This document shows, in pieces, positions 10,952-22,400 of a stretch of 64,000 bases of DNA. The position numbers were made by a program, and so were the translations under genes. Below the pieces are notes generated by a model, which had not been told where the DNA came from, did not search any database, and worked only from the letters and a program-made list of their open reading frames with translations. The DNA lies in assembly GCA_003194525.1 (NCBI GenBank), contig NBIV01000141.1, positions 118,373 to 182,372 of the forward strand, given 5' to 3'. The DNA comes from Gracilariopsis chorda (taxonomy: Eukaryota > Rhodophyta > Florideophyceae > Gracilariales > Gracilariaceae). Position 1 is the stretch's first letter; each line of letters starts with the position of its first letter.

Positions 10952-12115
10952 TCATTCTATCGTCCGTTCCAGTACGGGGTAAAATCGCCCCCGTATAGGG
11001 TGTACGGGCTTGAACCACTGGATCTCGAGAAAAGCGCTCATGGCTATCAGCAACTTCCAGTACCAATGTGTCCTGATCGACTTCAACGACCTTGTAGGGA
11101 CCATCCGCAATGGTTGAAAGCTCGTGACATTTCTCCTTCTCAGAAGTAATATACTACTTGCGAAGGAAGACAAATTGTCTTGTCTCACGGGATGAAAGAG
11201 GCCGGCGGATCCGTGCATCAAAGTTCTGGTTATATGCGCCATACACGACTTTACGAGCGGTAAAACCGTAGCTAGCCAGGTCTTCCATTGGTTATAATAA
11301 TCTGTTGTGGACGGGAACCTATCCAATGTATGTTGGGATTCGACTGCCACAGGTGGTGGTGAACGAGAGAGAACCAATTCAAATGGAGATAAACCAGTAA
11401 CTCTGTGAACTAACGTATTGTATGCATACCTAATTGTATCCCAAGTTCTTGGATGTTCAACTGTATGAGCACGGAGTGCCAATAAAAGAGTATGGTTAAA
11501 GCATTCAAACTGTCCAATAAATTGGCAATGATAGGTCCTTGTAAACAAATTCTTCACATCGACTATTCGGAAAACATCTTGAAAGAAACTAGCCACGAAT
11601 TGTTGTCCATTACCCGAAAGGAGACTAACAGGCGGGCCGTATAGCAAGGCCCAGTGTCGGACAAAAGCTTCCGCAATACTGCAAATGGTAATCTTCTTCA
11701 ACAGAACTGTCCGGACTGATTTAGAAAACCTATATGTGGACACGAGCAAATACTTACGTCCAACGGATGTCCATATGAGTTCACCGAGTATATCGATACC
11801 CAAAAACTCTAAAGAACCCCGTGCCGGGGATAAGGTCAATTTCTTCGCATAGTAACGAAATTTAACTCGTTCTTAAGCACAGTGCGTACAACGTCTCACC
11901 ATTGAGCAACAATCAATTGCCAATTCAGGGCAGTAGAAATTCCGACGGAGCGTCGTGTATAACTTCCTAGCACCAGGGTGAGCGGACATCGTCGAGTGAT
12001 GTGGTAGATGTAGAAATCGCGATTGAAGCGAGTAAAGAACCACGCTTTGTGGGTTATTATGAACTGTTTTGATCAGATATCCATGTGAACGGACTCCAAA
12101 AAGGAATATGAGCAC
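10952..12115 (-). pseudogene. Gypsy 1 integrase (H2C2 finger, core and C-terminus), broken
   Basis: The piece at 11873-12115 holds the H2C2 zinc-binding part (LHLPHHSTMSAHPGARKLY ... CCSMVRRCTHC). The piece at 10952-11839 holds the core: FLGIDILGELIW with the first Asp, VSLLSGNGQQFVASFFQDVF where the second Asp of SDNG has become Gly, and GQFECFNHTLLLALRAH with the third Glu. AYNTLVHRVTGLSPFELVLS follows. A region in other frames (10578-11066) begins DSHERFSRDPVV, matching the end of gypsy 2 integrase. Confidence 0.8.
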
Positions 12116-12209
12116 AGCCTTTAATCTGGGCGTGTATCATCTTACAAAACGGATCTCCGAAAACTTCGCGAATCAGCTCCTCGGGTGTAATCGAGGTAAA
12201 ATATCTCGA

Positions 12210-12680
12210 CTAAGGGTCTTCTCCGTTCGAAACGAGTAGGCTATCACAGACATTTTGTGACATAAGATCCAAATCTTGGTCATTGTCGTGAAGGAGAAAG
12301 CCTGGAATCATCTCGTCTTCTTCCTCAACGGGAAGTGCTTCACCTCTAGTCCCTAAATGAGACAATGCGACCCCCTGAGCCTTGAGATTACCCTTCTTAT
12401 AGGAAAATTCATAGTCAAACTGGGTGAGCCGAAGCCTCCAGCGCATTAGACGTCCCGAGGGCTCGGTTATCGACATTAACCACCGCAATGCGGAATGACC
12501 CGTGTTGAAGGTGAAGCGGGTGCCCATAGGATATGGCCTTAATGTTTGTAAAGCCCATACCATGGCAAGAAGTTACTTCTCTGATACAGAGTAACTCCGT
12601 TCGTGAACGTTGAAGGTTCGTGACCAATCTCCAATTGGCTTGCGTTCCCCATCGGGTGTGGTTTGGAACAACGCACAACC
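12210..12680 (-). pseudogene. Gypsy 1 RNase H remnant
   Basis: Blocks MVWALQTLRPYPMGTRFTF, TGHSALRWLMSITEPSGRLM and RWRLRLTQFDYEFSYKKG match the gypsy RNase H domain and gypsy 2. The usual TDHxxL is TGHSAL, so a catalytic Asp is lost. The end ALSHLGTRGEALPVEEEDE corresponds to the start of the inter-domain linker in gypsy 2. Confidence 0.75.
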
Positions 12681-13545
12681 AATTTGGTGAGTACTAGAAT
12701 CCGTTTCTATGGTGAGAGATAGATCCTCCTTAGGTAACGATAAAATTGGGGCAGAGGTAACTGCCTCTTTGAGAGAATCAAAGGCTTCCAACTGACTGGG
12801 TGTATAGGGGTCCCGATTTGATGGCTTTTCTTTCTTCAGGAGTTCGTTAAGCGGTCCTGCGATCTTGTCGAAGCTGGAAGTGAAGCGTCTGTAGACGTTG
12901 CACAGTCCTAGGAAGGATCGTAACTCCGTCTGTGTGGTCGGGTGCTTGGCCTCCATGAGGGACTTAACCCGAGCTTCCTTGATCAGTAACGGTACTTGAT
13001 AGATAAAACGTTCGAGATACTTTAACGAGTAAGTAAAGAATTCACGCTTCCTTAAATTTAGGGTAATTCCAGCATCATGTAACGTGGCCATAATCTCTCG
13101 AACATGTTCGAGGTGATCATCCAGATTACTTGAGAGGAAATAATATTGTCAAGATAGACGAGACAACTCCACCATTTTAAACTGGCGAGAAGAATATCCA
13201 ACGCACGCTGAGATGTAGCGGGGGCATTCGTAAACCCGAATGGCATACGCTTGAAGCGTCTAGGTCTAGAATGGCATACAAATTCATTCTTATTGCAGTC
13301 TTCCGGTCTGACGGGTACATGAAATTAACTCCAATTCGCATCCAATGTGGAGAACACCGGAGCTTCACCAAGACAGTCGATATACTCGTCCATGCGAGGT
13401 ATCGGATACGAATCCTTGATGGTAACAGCATTCAAGTGTCGATAAGAGATATAAAGGCGCCAAGAACCGTCTGGTTTCAGTGGCAGTGCAACTGGAGGTA
13501 CCCATGGTGACTGAGCGGGCTCATTCATGCTTGCGCGGAGCATTT
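12573..13545 (-). pseudogene. Gypsy 1 reverse transcriptase, broken
   Basis: Pieces at 13325-13543 (EPAQSPWVPPVALPLKPDGS), 13058-13246 (MPFGFTNAPATSQRALDILL, SCLVYLDN) and 12573-13091 (FLGLCNVYRRFTSSFDKIAG, then ETDSSTHQIGCALFQTTPDG) cover the polymerase and start of RNase H. The catalytic YLDD is YLDN here, which alone should abolish polymerase activity. At least three frame changes are needed to read across. Confidence 0.8.
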
Positions 13546-14045
13546 TATCGACCTAAAATTGTTCTTCCTCCCGTCCTGTCTGTCGGGACTGCTTGGTATG
13601 AGTGCTGCCCAATCGACTGCGCGCCAGGCACGAGGTCAACACAGTGTTCTGTGGTTGAGGGCTCTCCAAGAAAACCATCTCACATACTTGTGAACTCAAG
13701 TAGCATATCACGCAGGTTTTCGCGGTGGGAGTCCAGAACGTGTCCGAGATTCAACTCTTCAAACTCCTTAACAGGGTCGAGCTTTTCATAACTCGTAGTA
13801 GAGAGCTTCATTTCGGAATCTCTCATGTTCTTCTCCTGTTACGAAACAGTGTCTGCACTCTTCTTCACCTTAAACTCAGGAGCATCTTCTGAAGTTGGAG
13901 TGAGTCCGAGTATCTCTGCGGCTGGCACCTTAGTGGGTATCAAAGCCGTGGGGTGCCGTAACACATTTTCAACAACTTGGAGCTTTGCCAGATACTGGAT
14001 CTGCTTACGAAGATTGGCAGTCAAGACCTAGAAAGGATGTTATTT

Positions 14046-14701
14046 TCATATTGGAACTAAACCATTCGCTAAGTCGAGCTGATATTTCTCAAACAATGAT
14101 TTCAGCGGTTGACCAACTCTTAACCTTCGAGGAGCGGCTGTGACATCGATCATTACCTGTGATTCAGAAGGAATAGCCACGGGTCGTGCAACACGAAGCT
14201 TCGGGGACTCCTTCGGAGGTGCGGAATCCTGCAAGGGAGGTAGTAAAGGGACCAAATTTGAAGAAACCCTTCGCAAAGAACGACGCACAATTGGCAATAA
14301 CGAACCATCTTCCAATTCAACCTCCCGCGACAGCGGCCAAATCGAATCTAGAAGTCGCAGAAGTCACATCCCAAGATAACAGGAGCGGCAAGCGTTTTGC
14401 AAGCGATGAATTCTAGCTGCACAACGCAGCTTCCAATCCTCATAACAAGTGAAACGATACCTGCCGTCTTCGACCGTTTATTGTTAGCGTGAACAATGTC
14501 AATAACAGGTTCTTGACGAACTTGAGCACGGATTTCCGCCGGTAACCGAGATTCAATAATGAAGTTCGGAATGGCATCTGTATCCAAGATGGATAGATGG
14601 CGCACCATATACTTGGCCAAGGTCTGCGAAGACTTTATAATTTCGCTTGGCCATAACCATGACTCTATATGAGGATCCGGTTGTTCCTTAAGCGTATCCA
14701 C
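14046..14701 (-). pseudogene. Gypsy 1 aspartic protease remnant
   Basis: The minus strand reads HLSILDTDAIPNFIIESRLP where gypsy 2 has the active-site DTGAGPNF, so the essential Gly after Asp-Thr is now Asp. Downstream blocks LAAPVILGCDFCD and, in a second frame, GSLLPIVRRSLRR and LASxxEKYQLDLANG-like sequence match gypsy 2. A linker frame with LIPTKVPAAEILGLTPTSED (13839-14024) follows in the same frame as the second piece, although stops lie between. Confidence 0.7.
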
Positions 14702-15499
14702 GGGTGACGCACAGCACCAATAGTTGCCGATTTCACGTCTTTGGTGGGCATTTTACTTGAAATGATAGTGACCGAGGAGCGAGGCTTGGACGCCTCGAGC
14801 GCTGTTGGTCTCCACTCGGGCGCCTCTCAAACGGAGACCCCTCCACTCAGTTTCCCTGAAGGGCTTCCACTTTGGGGGCGATATTCAGTGCTAGCGGTGG
14901 CTCTGAGTCAAACCATACGGCAGTTTCATTTGCAATGAAGGTGGTAGGAACCGGGTTGCGAACTGATGGCACGGCTAGTTTCGACGCGTCGGTGGTACTT
15001 TAATGAGACAAGTGCGCGTTTGCGCGAAGGAACGAAGCTTTTGGATGTGATTCCTTCTCCTCGGGAGTCAATGCCTCACAAGGGACAACGAATGTGGGCA
15101 TCACTTTCACAGTGAGACCACTGCGTGGCGACGTATGTCCATATTCATAGGAGATATGACATATCAACTTCCGAATGAGTTCGGCCTTCTGTCCATTGTC
15201 CTGGAACTTCGCCGCAGTGCGTGTATTGACCCACCGAGGCCTCTGGGAACGGAACCAAACGGGATAGTGAACTTTTAGGGCTCGAAAACGAGAACGATCT
15301 CCATACAGCAGCGAGTATCCTGCCTCTGCGAGGCTTCTCTCGACAGAAGCTCCGTAGTGGGGACTGATACCAAATCCTCACAAGCCAGGTGCAAGCTGTT
15401 CACCTCAGTGCGAATGTAGTCTCGGGGCACCATGGATATCGATGACGGGACTGCCTCCAAATGGAGTGCTCTAGACCTAGCCCGGTTACCGCAACGTGC

Positions 15500-16792
15500 A
15501 CGCAAAGGGTCTCCCTAAGCTTTGTCCTATTGAAACAGCTCGAAGTAAGTACCCTTCAGCTTATCCTTGCGGCGTTGAACAAGAAGGATGCGGAAAGATT
15601 CATCCAATCCATCAATAAACATGGAACATCGCTCGAGTGAATAGTAAAAATTACCAAAACAATTGAAAGACTTGTTCAGTTGAACTGAATATTCGGTTTT
15701 CGTTTCCTTCGGGCGCTGATTAGTGTCGCGTAGCGCGAGAATAGCCTTATGAATGGCATTCCCGGTCGCGTACGAGCAAATTAAATATTGAACAGCTTCT
15801 GGACAACAAGCAACTACTCCGTCAGACGAACGCGATGATCCTCTGATAGAGTTTAACTGATCTTTAGCGACCCCACGTACAAAATACGGTAAGGCAAAGA
15901 CCACCTGTCCCTTATTCATGCCGAGGATGTGTGCTTCCACTACAAATCGGGCAAGGAAATCCAAGACAAGGATTGGGTACTCCCCAGTAAAGAGCTGGTT
16001 TCGAAATGATAGAGCCATTCGCTTGTTGCAGTCTTTCACCTGACTGGTACCCCGGGGTGTCCGATCCCAAGAGGAATCTTGCAAGCGGTATTACCGATAT
16101 GATAAAAGCTCTGTATACAAGGGGTTAGTAGGCCGCACTTTTTTCAAACCGGTGTGGCGCCTGCCCTTAGAACCTGACCGGATCACACCTTAGGTGGCCT
16201 CCGGACGACGCGACCCCGCTAAGGGATACTTCCTTGCACGGTCGATGGAACGTCCCTGATGGGAACCTTCAGTCTTGGAACCAGGCTCTGCTCTACCATC
16301 ACGGTTGGTATTCTTAAACGTCTCAAGATGGGCCAATACGCGATTGAACTTCGAATCAATCCCTCCCGTAATGTCTGGGTATCCACGTAAAACCTCTAAA
16401 AGAGAGTTAACATTTGTTCGTAACACACGTATATCCTCCCCCCGAAGAGTTTGGTATCAAAACTTCTACGGAGCATATCCATTTCACTGGCGAGGGCAGC
16501 ATGAGAGCTCTGTAAGACAGAAATTTGAGTCTCCAAGTGACGAACTTGTGCTTCCATCTCGCTAACGAGTGAATCATTATCCACAGTTCTGGTTCGAGGA
16601 ACCTCCTTAGGAAAAGTAAAGGGCCCAGCAACTGGGACAGCTGACTACTTAACGGGTTGTTTCCGATTGTCAGTTTTTTCCAGCAGCATTCTGGATACCA
16701 GGGGATGACGGCGGTCGTGGCGGCAAATCTTCACCTACAGACCTGGGTCGTGAATTGCTCCGAGTTCTGAAGGGCTTCCTACCGGAACCCAT
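15500..16792 (-). pseudogene. Gypsy 1 gag remnant
   Basis: The start Met is likely at 16792 (MGSGRKPFRTRSNSRPRS, a basic start like that of gypsy 2 gag). A coiled-coil segment follows (16396-16584; heptads around EMEAQVRHLETQISVLQ), then a segment with LRTNVNSLLEVLRGYPDI. The capsid-like core (15527-16084) shares LVLDFLARFVVEAHILGMN, AVQYLICSYATGNAI and MFIDGLDESFR with gypsy 2. Further 3' gag scraps lie at 15145-15505 with no readable zinc knuckle. Frame changes separate all the pieces. Confidence 0.75.
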
Positions 16793-16921
16793 CGCAATGC
16801 GAAAGAAGAACCTCCAAACGAGAACAAAAGATAATCCAACGATGGAACGACGACCCATAAAAACGAAAAGTGATCCAGATAAACTGAGTCTTGGCACATA
16901 CTCTAGGTCGGGAGACCAGTT

Positions 16922-17460
16922 TGTGGTCCAATACTCTGAAAAGGGAAAAGAAACATGAGGATGTTCGAGATGCTCCTCTGTAGGGTAGCAAAAGTAAACA
17001 GGGCTCCCTGAGGTGGGCGCGCTAGTCGGGCGTAAGTCCGAGGCTCACTTTCATGACGGGCGCAACTACGAGGCTCACCCTCAGGACAGGCGTTGAGTTG
17101 TACAGTAAATTCCGGAAAAGGGTCGCGAGACAGCGAGAGAGACCAAAAAGGAACACCGGTAAATACGGGAGTGTTACCTATATAAGGGAAAAGTATGTAA
17201 GTAATAAGAACACGCAATGTGGATAGAGATAACGACGTGGTGTGCGGTTTGAGAGTCCAAGAGGTGGAAAAACTAGTCCTGCACCAGGAGTGGGCTCTCC
17301 AATGGCGTTTACCAAGTACCAGGGGTTCCTGAGTCGGAACCGAAGACTCGGTTGTTGGGTTGACCTTTCTGCGACGTGGGGAGGCTCCACACCTAAGTAT
17401 TGGTAGTGCAGGCTCACTGTCAAGCGGTCATTATTAGAATTGCTAGTTAAAAATAGAACA
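16922..17460 (-). repeat. Gypsy 1 5' LTR
   Basis: The borders are inferred by comparison with the gypsy 2 LTR. On the coding strand both begin with TGT followed by an A/T-rich stretch, share TACTTAG about 60 bp in, and end with the block ACCACAAA(C/G)TGGTCTCC. A TATATAA-like box lies near 17178-17188. The 3' LTR partner was not found, so the borders rest only on cross-element comparison. Confidence 0.6.
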
Positions 17461-19420
17461 ATTCGTAAATATTAGGTACAAAGACCACTACACTTGTGCT
17501 AAGAGGGCCAAAGTGGCAAGTAAACTAATAACAATTGAAAAATTTGCATTTATCCTTGATAGCGAGTACTTGACCTCGTCTTCTTATATAGAGCTAATAT
17601 ACCGCGGTGCGGAACTCATGCATATGAGTCGCATCCTGGAAGAGCCTCCCGCGAACGCGTTGAATTACAAGTATTGTCTACAGAATACTTGCTCATAGTT
17701 CAGGAACGACGCAAACTCTGGAAATGGTGGCTTTCTTGGCTTTCAAGTCGCATCTGAATCGAATAAGTGTTGGGGTTACTATGAATGACGGACATACTCA
17801 TATTGATTTGTTTTAGTTTATGTCACTATTGAGCCAGGCGTACCACATTGCGTTCAGTAGAGATGTATCTACCGCAGAGATTCGTAGCCCTGGGGTGCCC
17901 TATTTCCCCAGAGTGATTGGTTGGAGTTCCGAGTCCTGTGAATACTGCGATAGATACAATTTTTTCTGTAGAAGAGTTAGAAAAGCTGTTTCAAGAGCAG
18001 TGCACAGAATATAAGGACACGGTGTTGGATTCTGATACGAAACTGTCGGACTGTGGCTACATTGATACTACTAATGGCTGCGTGATGAAATCGGAGACAT
18101 TGATAGATATTGCGCACACTAAGAGTGCTTGTGATTTAGCAAAGCGTACACACGAACAACAGAGCTGCATCGATCTCGTGCAGCGGAAGAACGTTTAAAA
18201 GTTCAATTGCAAGTGACAGAGCGCGTCAAATCTGATCGTTGTCATGTGAGAGCCGCATTGTGTAGCTTGAGCGTCGATTGCGTCAAGAAGTGACAACGGC
18301 CAGTAAAGGTGAAGGGTGCGATAGCTAGAAGTGAAGCAGCGGCGAAGAACGAGAGCTTTCAGTGACGTTTTGAACGCGGTTGGCTTCACATAAGGGACGT
18401 TTTGGTAGGCCAACGCGCCATGAACACCAGATCAATTGCCAAATTTTCTGGCAGACAGACGAATGGGGTTTTTTGCCACTTCTAGTTTGTTTCTATGCGA
18501 TCTTATTTGATATTTAAGTCCTGAAATGTAAGGAGTGTCACGCTTCTTTGGACACCAACAATGGCTCCCAAGATAAGCTTGTATGGGTATCATATTGGGC
18601 ATCCACGCAACTTTGAGTCACCGACGCAAATCTTTTAGCATTGCTTATATGCCGATAATAGCAAGAGTCCGTTTCAGGTTCACAAAGAAATAGCCTCTGT
18701 TAATATTTATTAGTCTTGTATACCATCAAAGGTGAAGACTAGATAGTTTCAACCATCTAGTCCAGCACCATCTTTACTATCATCTTTGTTCAACTCTACT
18801 CTCATCAACATCATCATCATCGTTAAGACAATTTTTCTGTACTCATTTTAGTACAACACCCAAGCCCATCAGGTGACGGAATTACAGAGTTTTCTTTGGA
18901 TTTTGTCCAACTATTGCTGGCCCCCCCCGCCAGCCGCCCCTCCCCCCTCCCCCTTTACGTCAAGCTTACATCTCGAACTACCACACGGTTGGCCTTTCTG
19001 ATGACACCAGTTTGGAGGTGTGAGGTTAGTATTTGCCAACGATATAGCACTTTCTGTCGATTTTGTCTGAATATTGGTTCACCGCAACCTTTTCCTGTAC
19101 CGTTGGTTAACGCGTTTCGAGTGGCCAAACAGGAAATGGTCTAGAGAAGGTTTTGGACAGTTTTACAATAGTGCAAGCTGAGGAAACTGGCTGCTGATTG
19201 GTTGCATTCCTGACATACGCGACATAAGGGGATTCACTAGACTCCATCGAAGTCGTTTGAGAGGGTGCCGCAACCATGCAATCGATTGCCACCTCGTTCA
19301 CCACCACGCAAACAACAATAGGGACAACACGCAGAGAAAGGGATAGATCTGGCCCACGCGCTGAAAGTTCTCGGAAGGTTAGACACCCTCGAACTTGTTT
19401 GGTGGGCCACTTACGAGCTT
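17461..19420. other. Gene-poor interval between gypsy 1 and the kinase gene
   Basis: Only short open frames are present. The longest (17917-18198) lacks an ATG start and any recognised domain. A C-rich run lies near 18921-18955. The minus-strand kinase would have its 3' UTR and terminator in the right-hand end of this stretch. A TTTATT at 18706-18711 (AATAAA on the minus strand) is 700 bp from the stop codon, which is rather far for its poly(A) signal. Confidence 0.5.
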
Positions 19421-22400
19421 TCAGTTCTGTTCATCATAGTCTTCTCTGTTTGACGTCACAGCGTTCCAACTCTTTCTCTCATGGAAATTCTTTGCTACCA
19501 ACCTATAGAACGCCTGCAGATCAGATCGATTGCCACCACCTGTACTTGTGAACTGCACACTGGAAAGCCCATCATCCAGTCTAGCTACGGTCATAATCAT
19601 AGCACTGTTTTCTTCCTTCGTTTTGAAATTACATTTGACTCGGAAACGGTCCTTGGATTTCTTGGTACACTTTATGTTAGTGCACCTGCACTCCCTCAAG
19701 ACATCTTCTAGAATGCTCTTGCATTCGTTTGGCTCGATAAGGGTGCGGAATTGCGTGTCTTGCCGGGGCCTTAGTCTTGACTTGATTATAGCCAAGAGTT
19801 TTTTGTAAGTCATTCCCCTTGGTAACAGTGATATGAATGGATTGAAACTAGGAAACTCAGTTTGAGGCCCGGGTAGTTCGTACTGGAACGGATCAGCGGG
19901 CAGGTGGCTGTTCTCGACATCATCATTGATTTGAATAGGGATTCGCTCTGAGTTGTTGGGGTAGACCGGAGCAGATCCAGCTACCCACCTTGGGTCAGGC
20001 GCGAGGTCCGCGGAAAGGTCATGGAGAGCAGTATCAACCGAAGTGCCGCTCAGAAATCTCGTTGCTCCTCTTGCACGGCGTGCAGAACATCGGGATGATG
20101 ACTTGAGAATATCTCTACCGGAAGGTGTTCTTCCAACCACAACTGGGGCTCTACCAGGCTCTATTTCTTCAGACAGAGTGCTGTCCATCACCGAACGTTG
20201 AGGAGTTGAAGATGACCCGTTATGTGGTAATCCAACAGACTGTTTTGAACCGCCTGCTCTAATTATATCATCGGAAGGGCATTGATCACTGATGCGAGCT
20301 GTAACGTCACCTTCCGCGGGACTGAACGTGCTTGCGGAAGCGCCAGATGGTCTCACATGGGTCGCACCATTTGATGGGGCAGTATTCTGAGAAGAATAAC
20401 GAGTAGATGATGTTTGAGCTCGAATAGGCCCTAGTGAGTCTTTCTCAGTGTCATCAAATAGGTCAATTCTATCCCATGCTCGTGCTAGCTCATCCGCCGG
20501 AAGACCAAATTCGACGTAATTGTCAACCAATTGATAGTCATTGCTTCGGCAATAGGACACCCAGCTTTTCCTACCGTTCATTTCTTTGTCTCTCTTTCGG
20601 TCGACGGTATCGGGATCCTCAGGTTTTGATACGGCGCAAGTGTTTTCCTCGTTTGACCAGCGAACATGAGACTTCTTTTTCTGCCGTTGACGAAGATCTC
20701 TAGTTTCATCCGGTTTACCGTGACGAGGTATTTGAGAATCATACCCGTGAACTCCATGATCTGTTGGTCCCAAATCAAAACGCACGACTTGCCCCGATGA
20801 GGACCGTCTAGGCTTGCACGCACTTCTAGGCTCATCGACTTTATCGCCCTTGGCTTTCACACTGGCTGAGATTTCGCGGACTTTTTGTGTACGTTGTTCG
20901 TCAGATGTGGGAACACATTCCGACCGCCATTGATTTATCGAAAGCTCCCACAGCTGCAAGCGAACTGTGCCCCTCTTAGACTCAAGGCTTAGCAATCGGA
21001 ACGGCTGGGCATTGGTTGGAAATTTTGAGTATGGTTTCATGGCAGGGGCGGACCTAGTTCTCCTAATTTGAGCTCCTCGTTTTCCTTTCTGAGACTTCAA
21101 ATCTCCTAGTGAACGCACTCGACGCAATTGGTCATCATCGTTCTGCACTGCACTGGTATCGAGTGAAAGGAGATGGGTGTGTTCTCCTACTTCATAATCA
21201 CTAGGAAGAACATTCCAATTATGTACAATGGAATCATCTGGGTCGTAAGAGGGTAGATCAATATTGGGCTTGGGAGCAGCATTCGTTTTTTCGACATTCT
21301 GGTGAACAGGTGCCGTGTACGGCAATCCTGGATCATAGTAATATGCCACTTGAGTATTTCCCGTGTCAAACTGCCTTTGTTCCACGGCATACGTTTGGGG
21401 AGGGACCGGGCACTGCGGAACTTCTACAGCGTACGGCGGCAGTGAAGGGTCTTGGGAACTGTACGTCACAGGCAATCCATACTGCGCGATGTATGCTTCA
21501 GCGAGTTGATTCTCCGCGATGGTCGCTGCCTGGACCTCTGTCGCACGCAGTAAGTAGTTTTCTTCATGCCTGAACTCATTCAAAGTTGCGTCGGTTTCAT
21601 GTGCATCACTGTATCCTGAAGCCATGGGAAGCAGTGCTGCTGGGGCAGTTCCTTCGAAGGAATCAACGCGCTTTCCCAAGTTAAGACTGTCATCGGTCTC
21701 CATAACAGCGTCGGGGACTGTGTCGTTGGCCTCAGGTGGTCTTGTGGCTTGGGATGCATTGATTGGGACTGAGCCTAACCTCGCCGCTACTATTTGCGGT
21801 ACCTGTGATTTAATTATGTCCGAGCGGTGTCGACCTGGGTCTTGGCAGGGGCCATTGAACCAGGGATGCTTCATTATCCCTGGCATGGCATATCTGTGGT
21901 CTGGGTCCAGTTCCAATAAGTGACCGATGAGATCTTTAAGTTCTTCTGAGAAGGATTCTGGGTAGTTCATTCCACCTTTTACGACCCGCTGGAACATGAA
22001 GGCGTTGTTCCCTGAATTCAAAAACGCTTGGAATGGTAGGCATCCTGCGGCAAGCACATACAGAATGATGCCGCACGCCCACGCATCCGCCTTGGCACCA
22101 GAGTAACCCTTGTCCTTCACAACAGCAACTTCCGGCGCAATGTAATATGGGCTTCCGCATTGAGTGCTGAACAACACAGTGGAGTTGAATGACTCAGTGC
22201 CGTCAGGAGGCCCAACCAAGAGCTGCGAGAGGCCGAAGTCTGTTATTTTGAGGACACCAGTAGTGCTGAGCAGAATGTTTTCCAGCTTCAGATCTCGATG
22301 GAATACGCCGCGTCTATGGCAGTAGTGCAGGCCCTCGACGAGCTGATGGAAATAAAAACGAGCTTGCGGCTCCGTGAGTCTCCGTTGTTTCGTGATGACG

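Larger units (their letters stand above)
10055..17460 (-). mobile_element. Ty3/gypsy retrotransposon 1, old and degenerate
   Basis: From right to left on the minus strand: 5' LTR (16922-17460), gag, protease, reverse transcriptase, RNase H, integrase, then a poorly conserved 3' region that ends where the copia 2 LTR begins. Every domain aligns by eye with the younger element at 55.5-64 kb, with the same domain order and many shared peptide blocks. All coding parts are fragmented. The 3' LTR is not visible. Copia 2 may have inserted into, or been joined to, the 3' end of this element, but no matching remainder was found on its far side. Confidence 0.8.

Noticed and set aside
17917-18198. 94-codon plus-strand frame between gypsy 1 and the kinase
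   Set aside because: It starts only with TTG, has no family resemblance and no supporting neighbours.
18915-18960. C-rich run as an i-motif or G-quadruplex promoter element
   Set aside because: It is a single homopolymer-like run far from any supported start site; no regular four-tract pattern next to a promoter.
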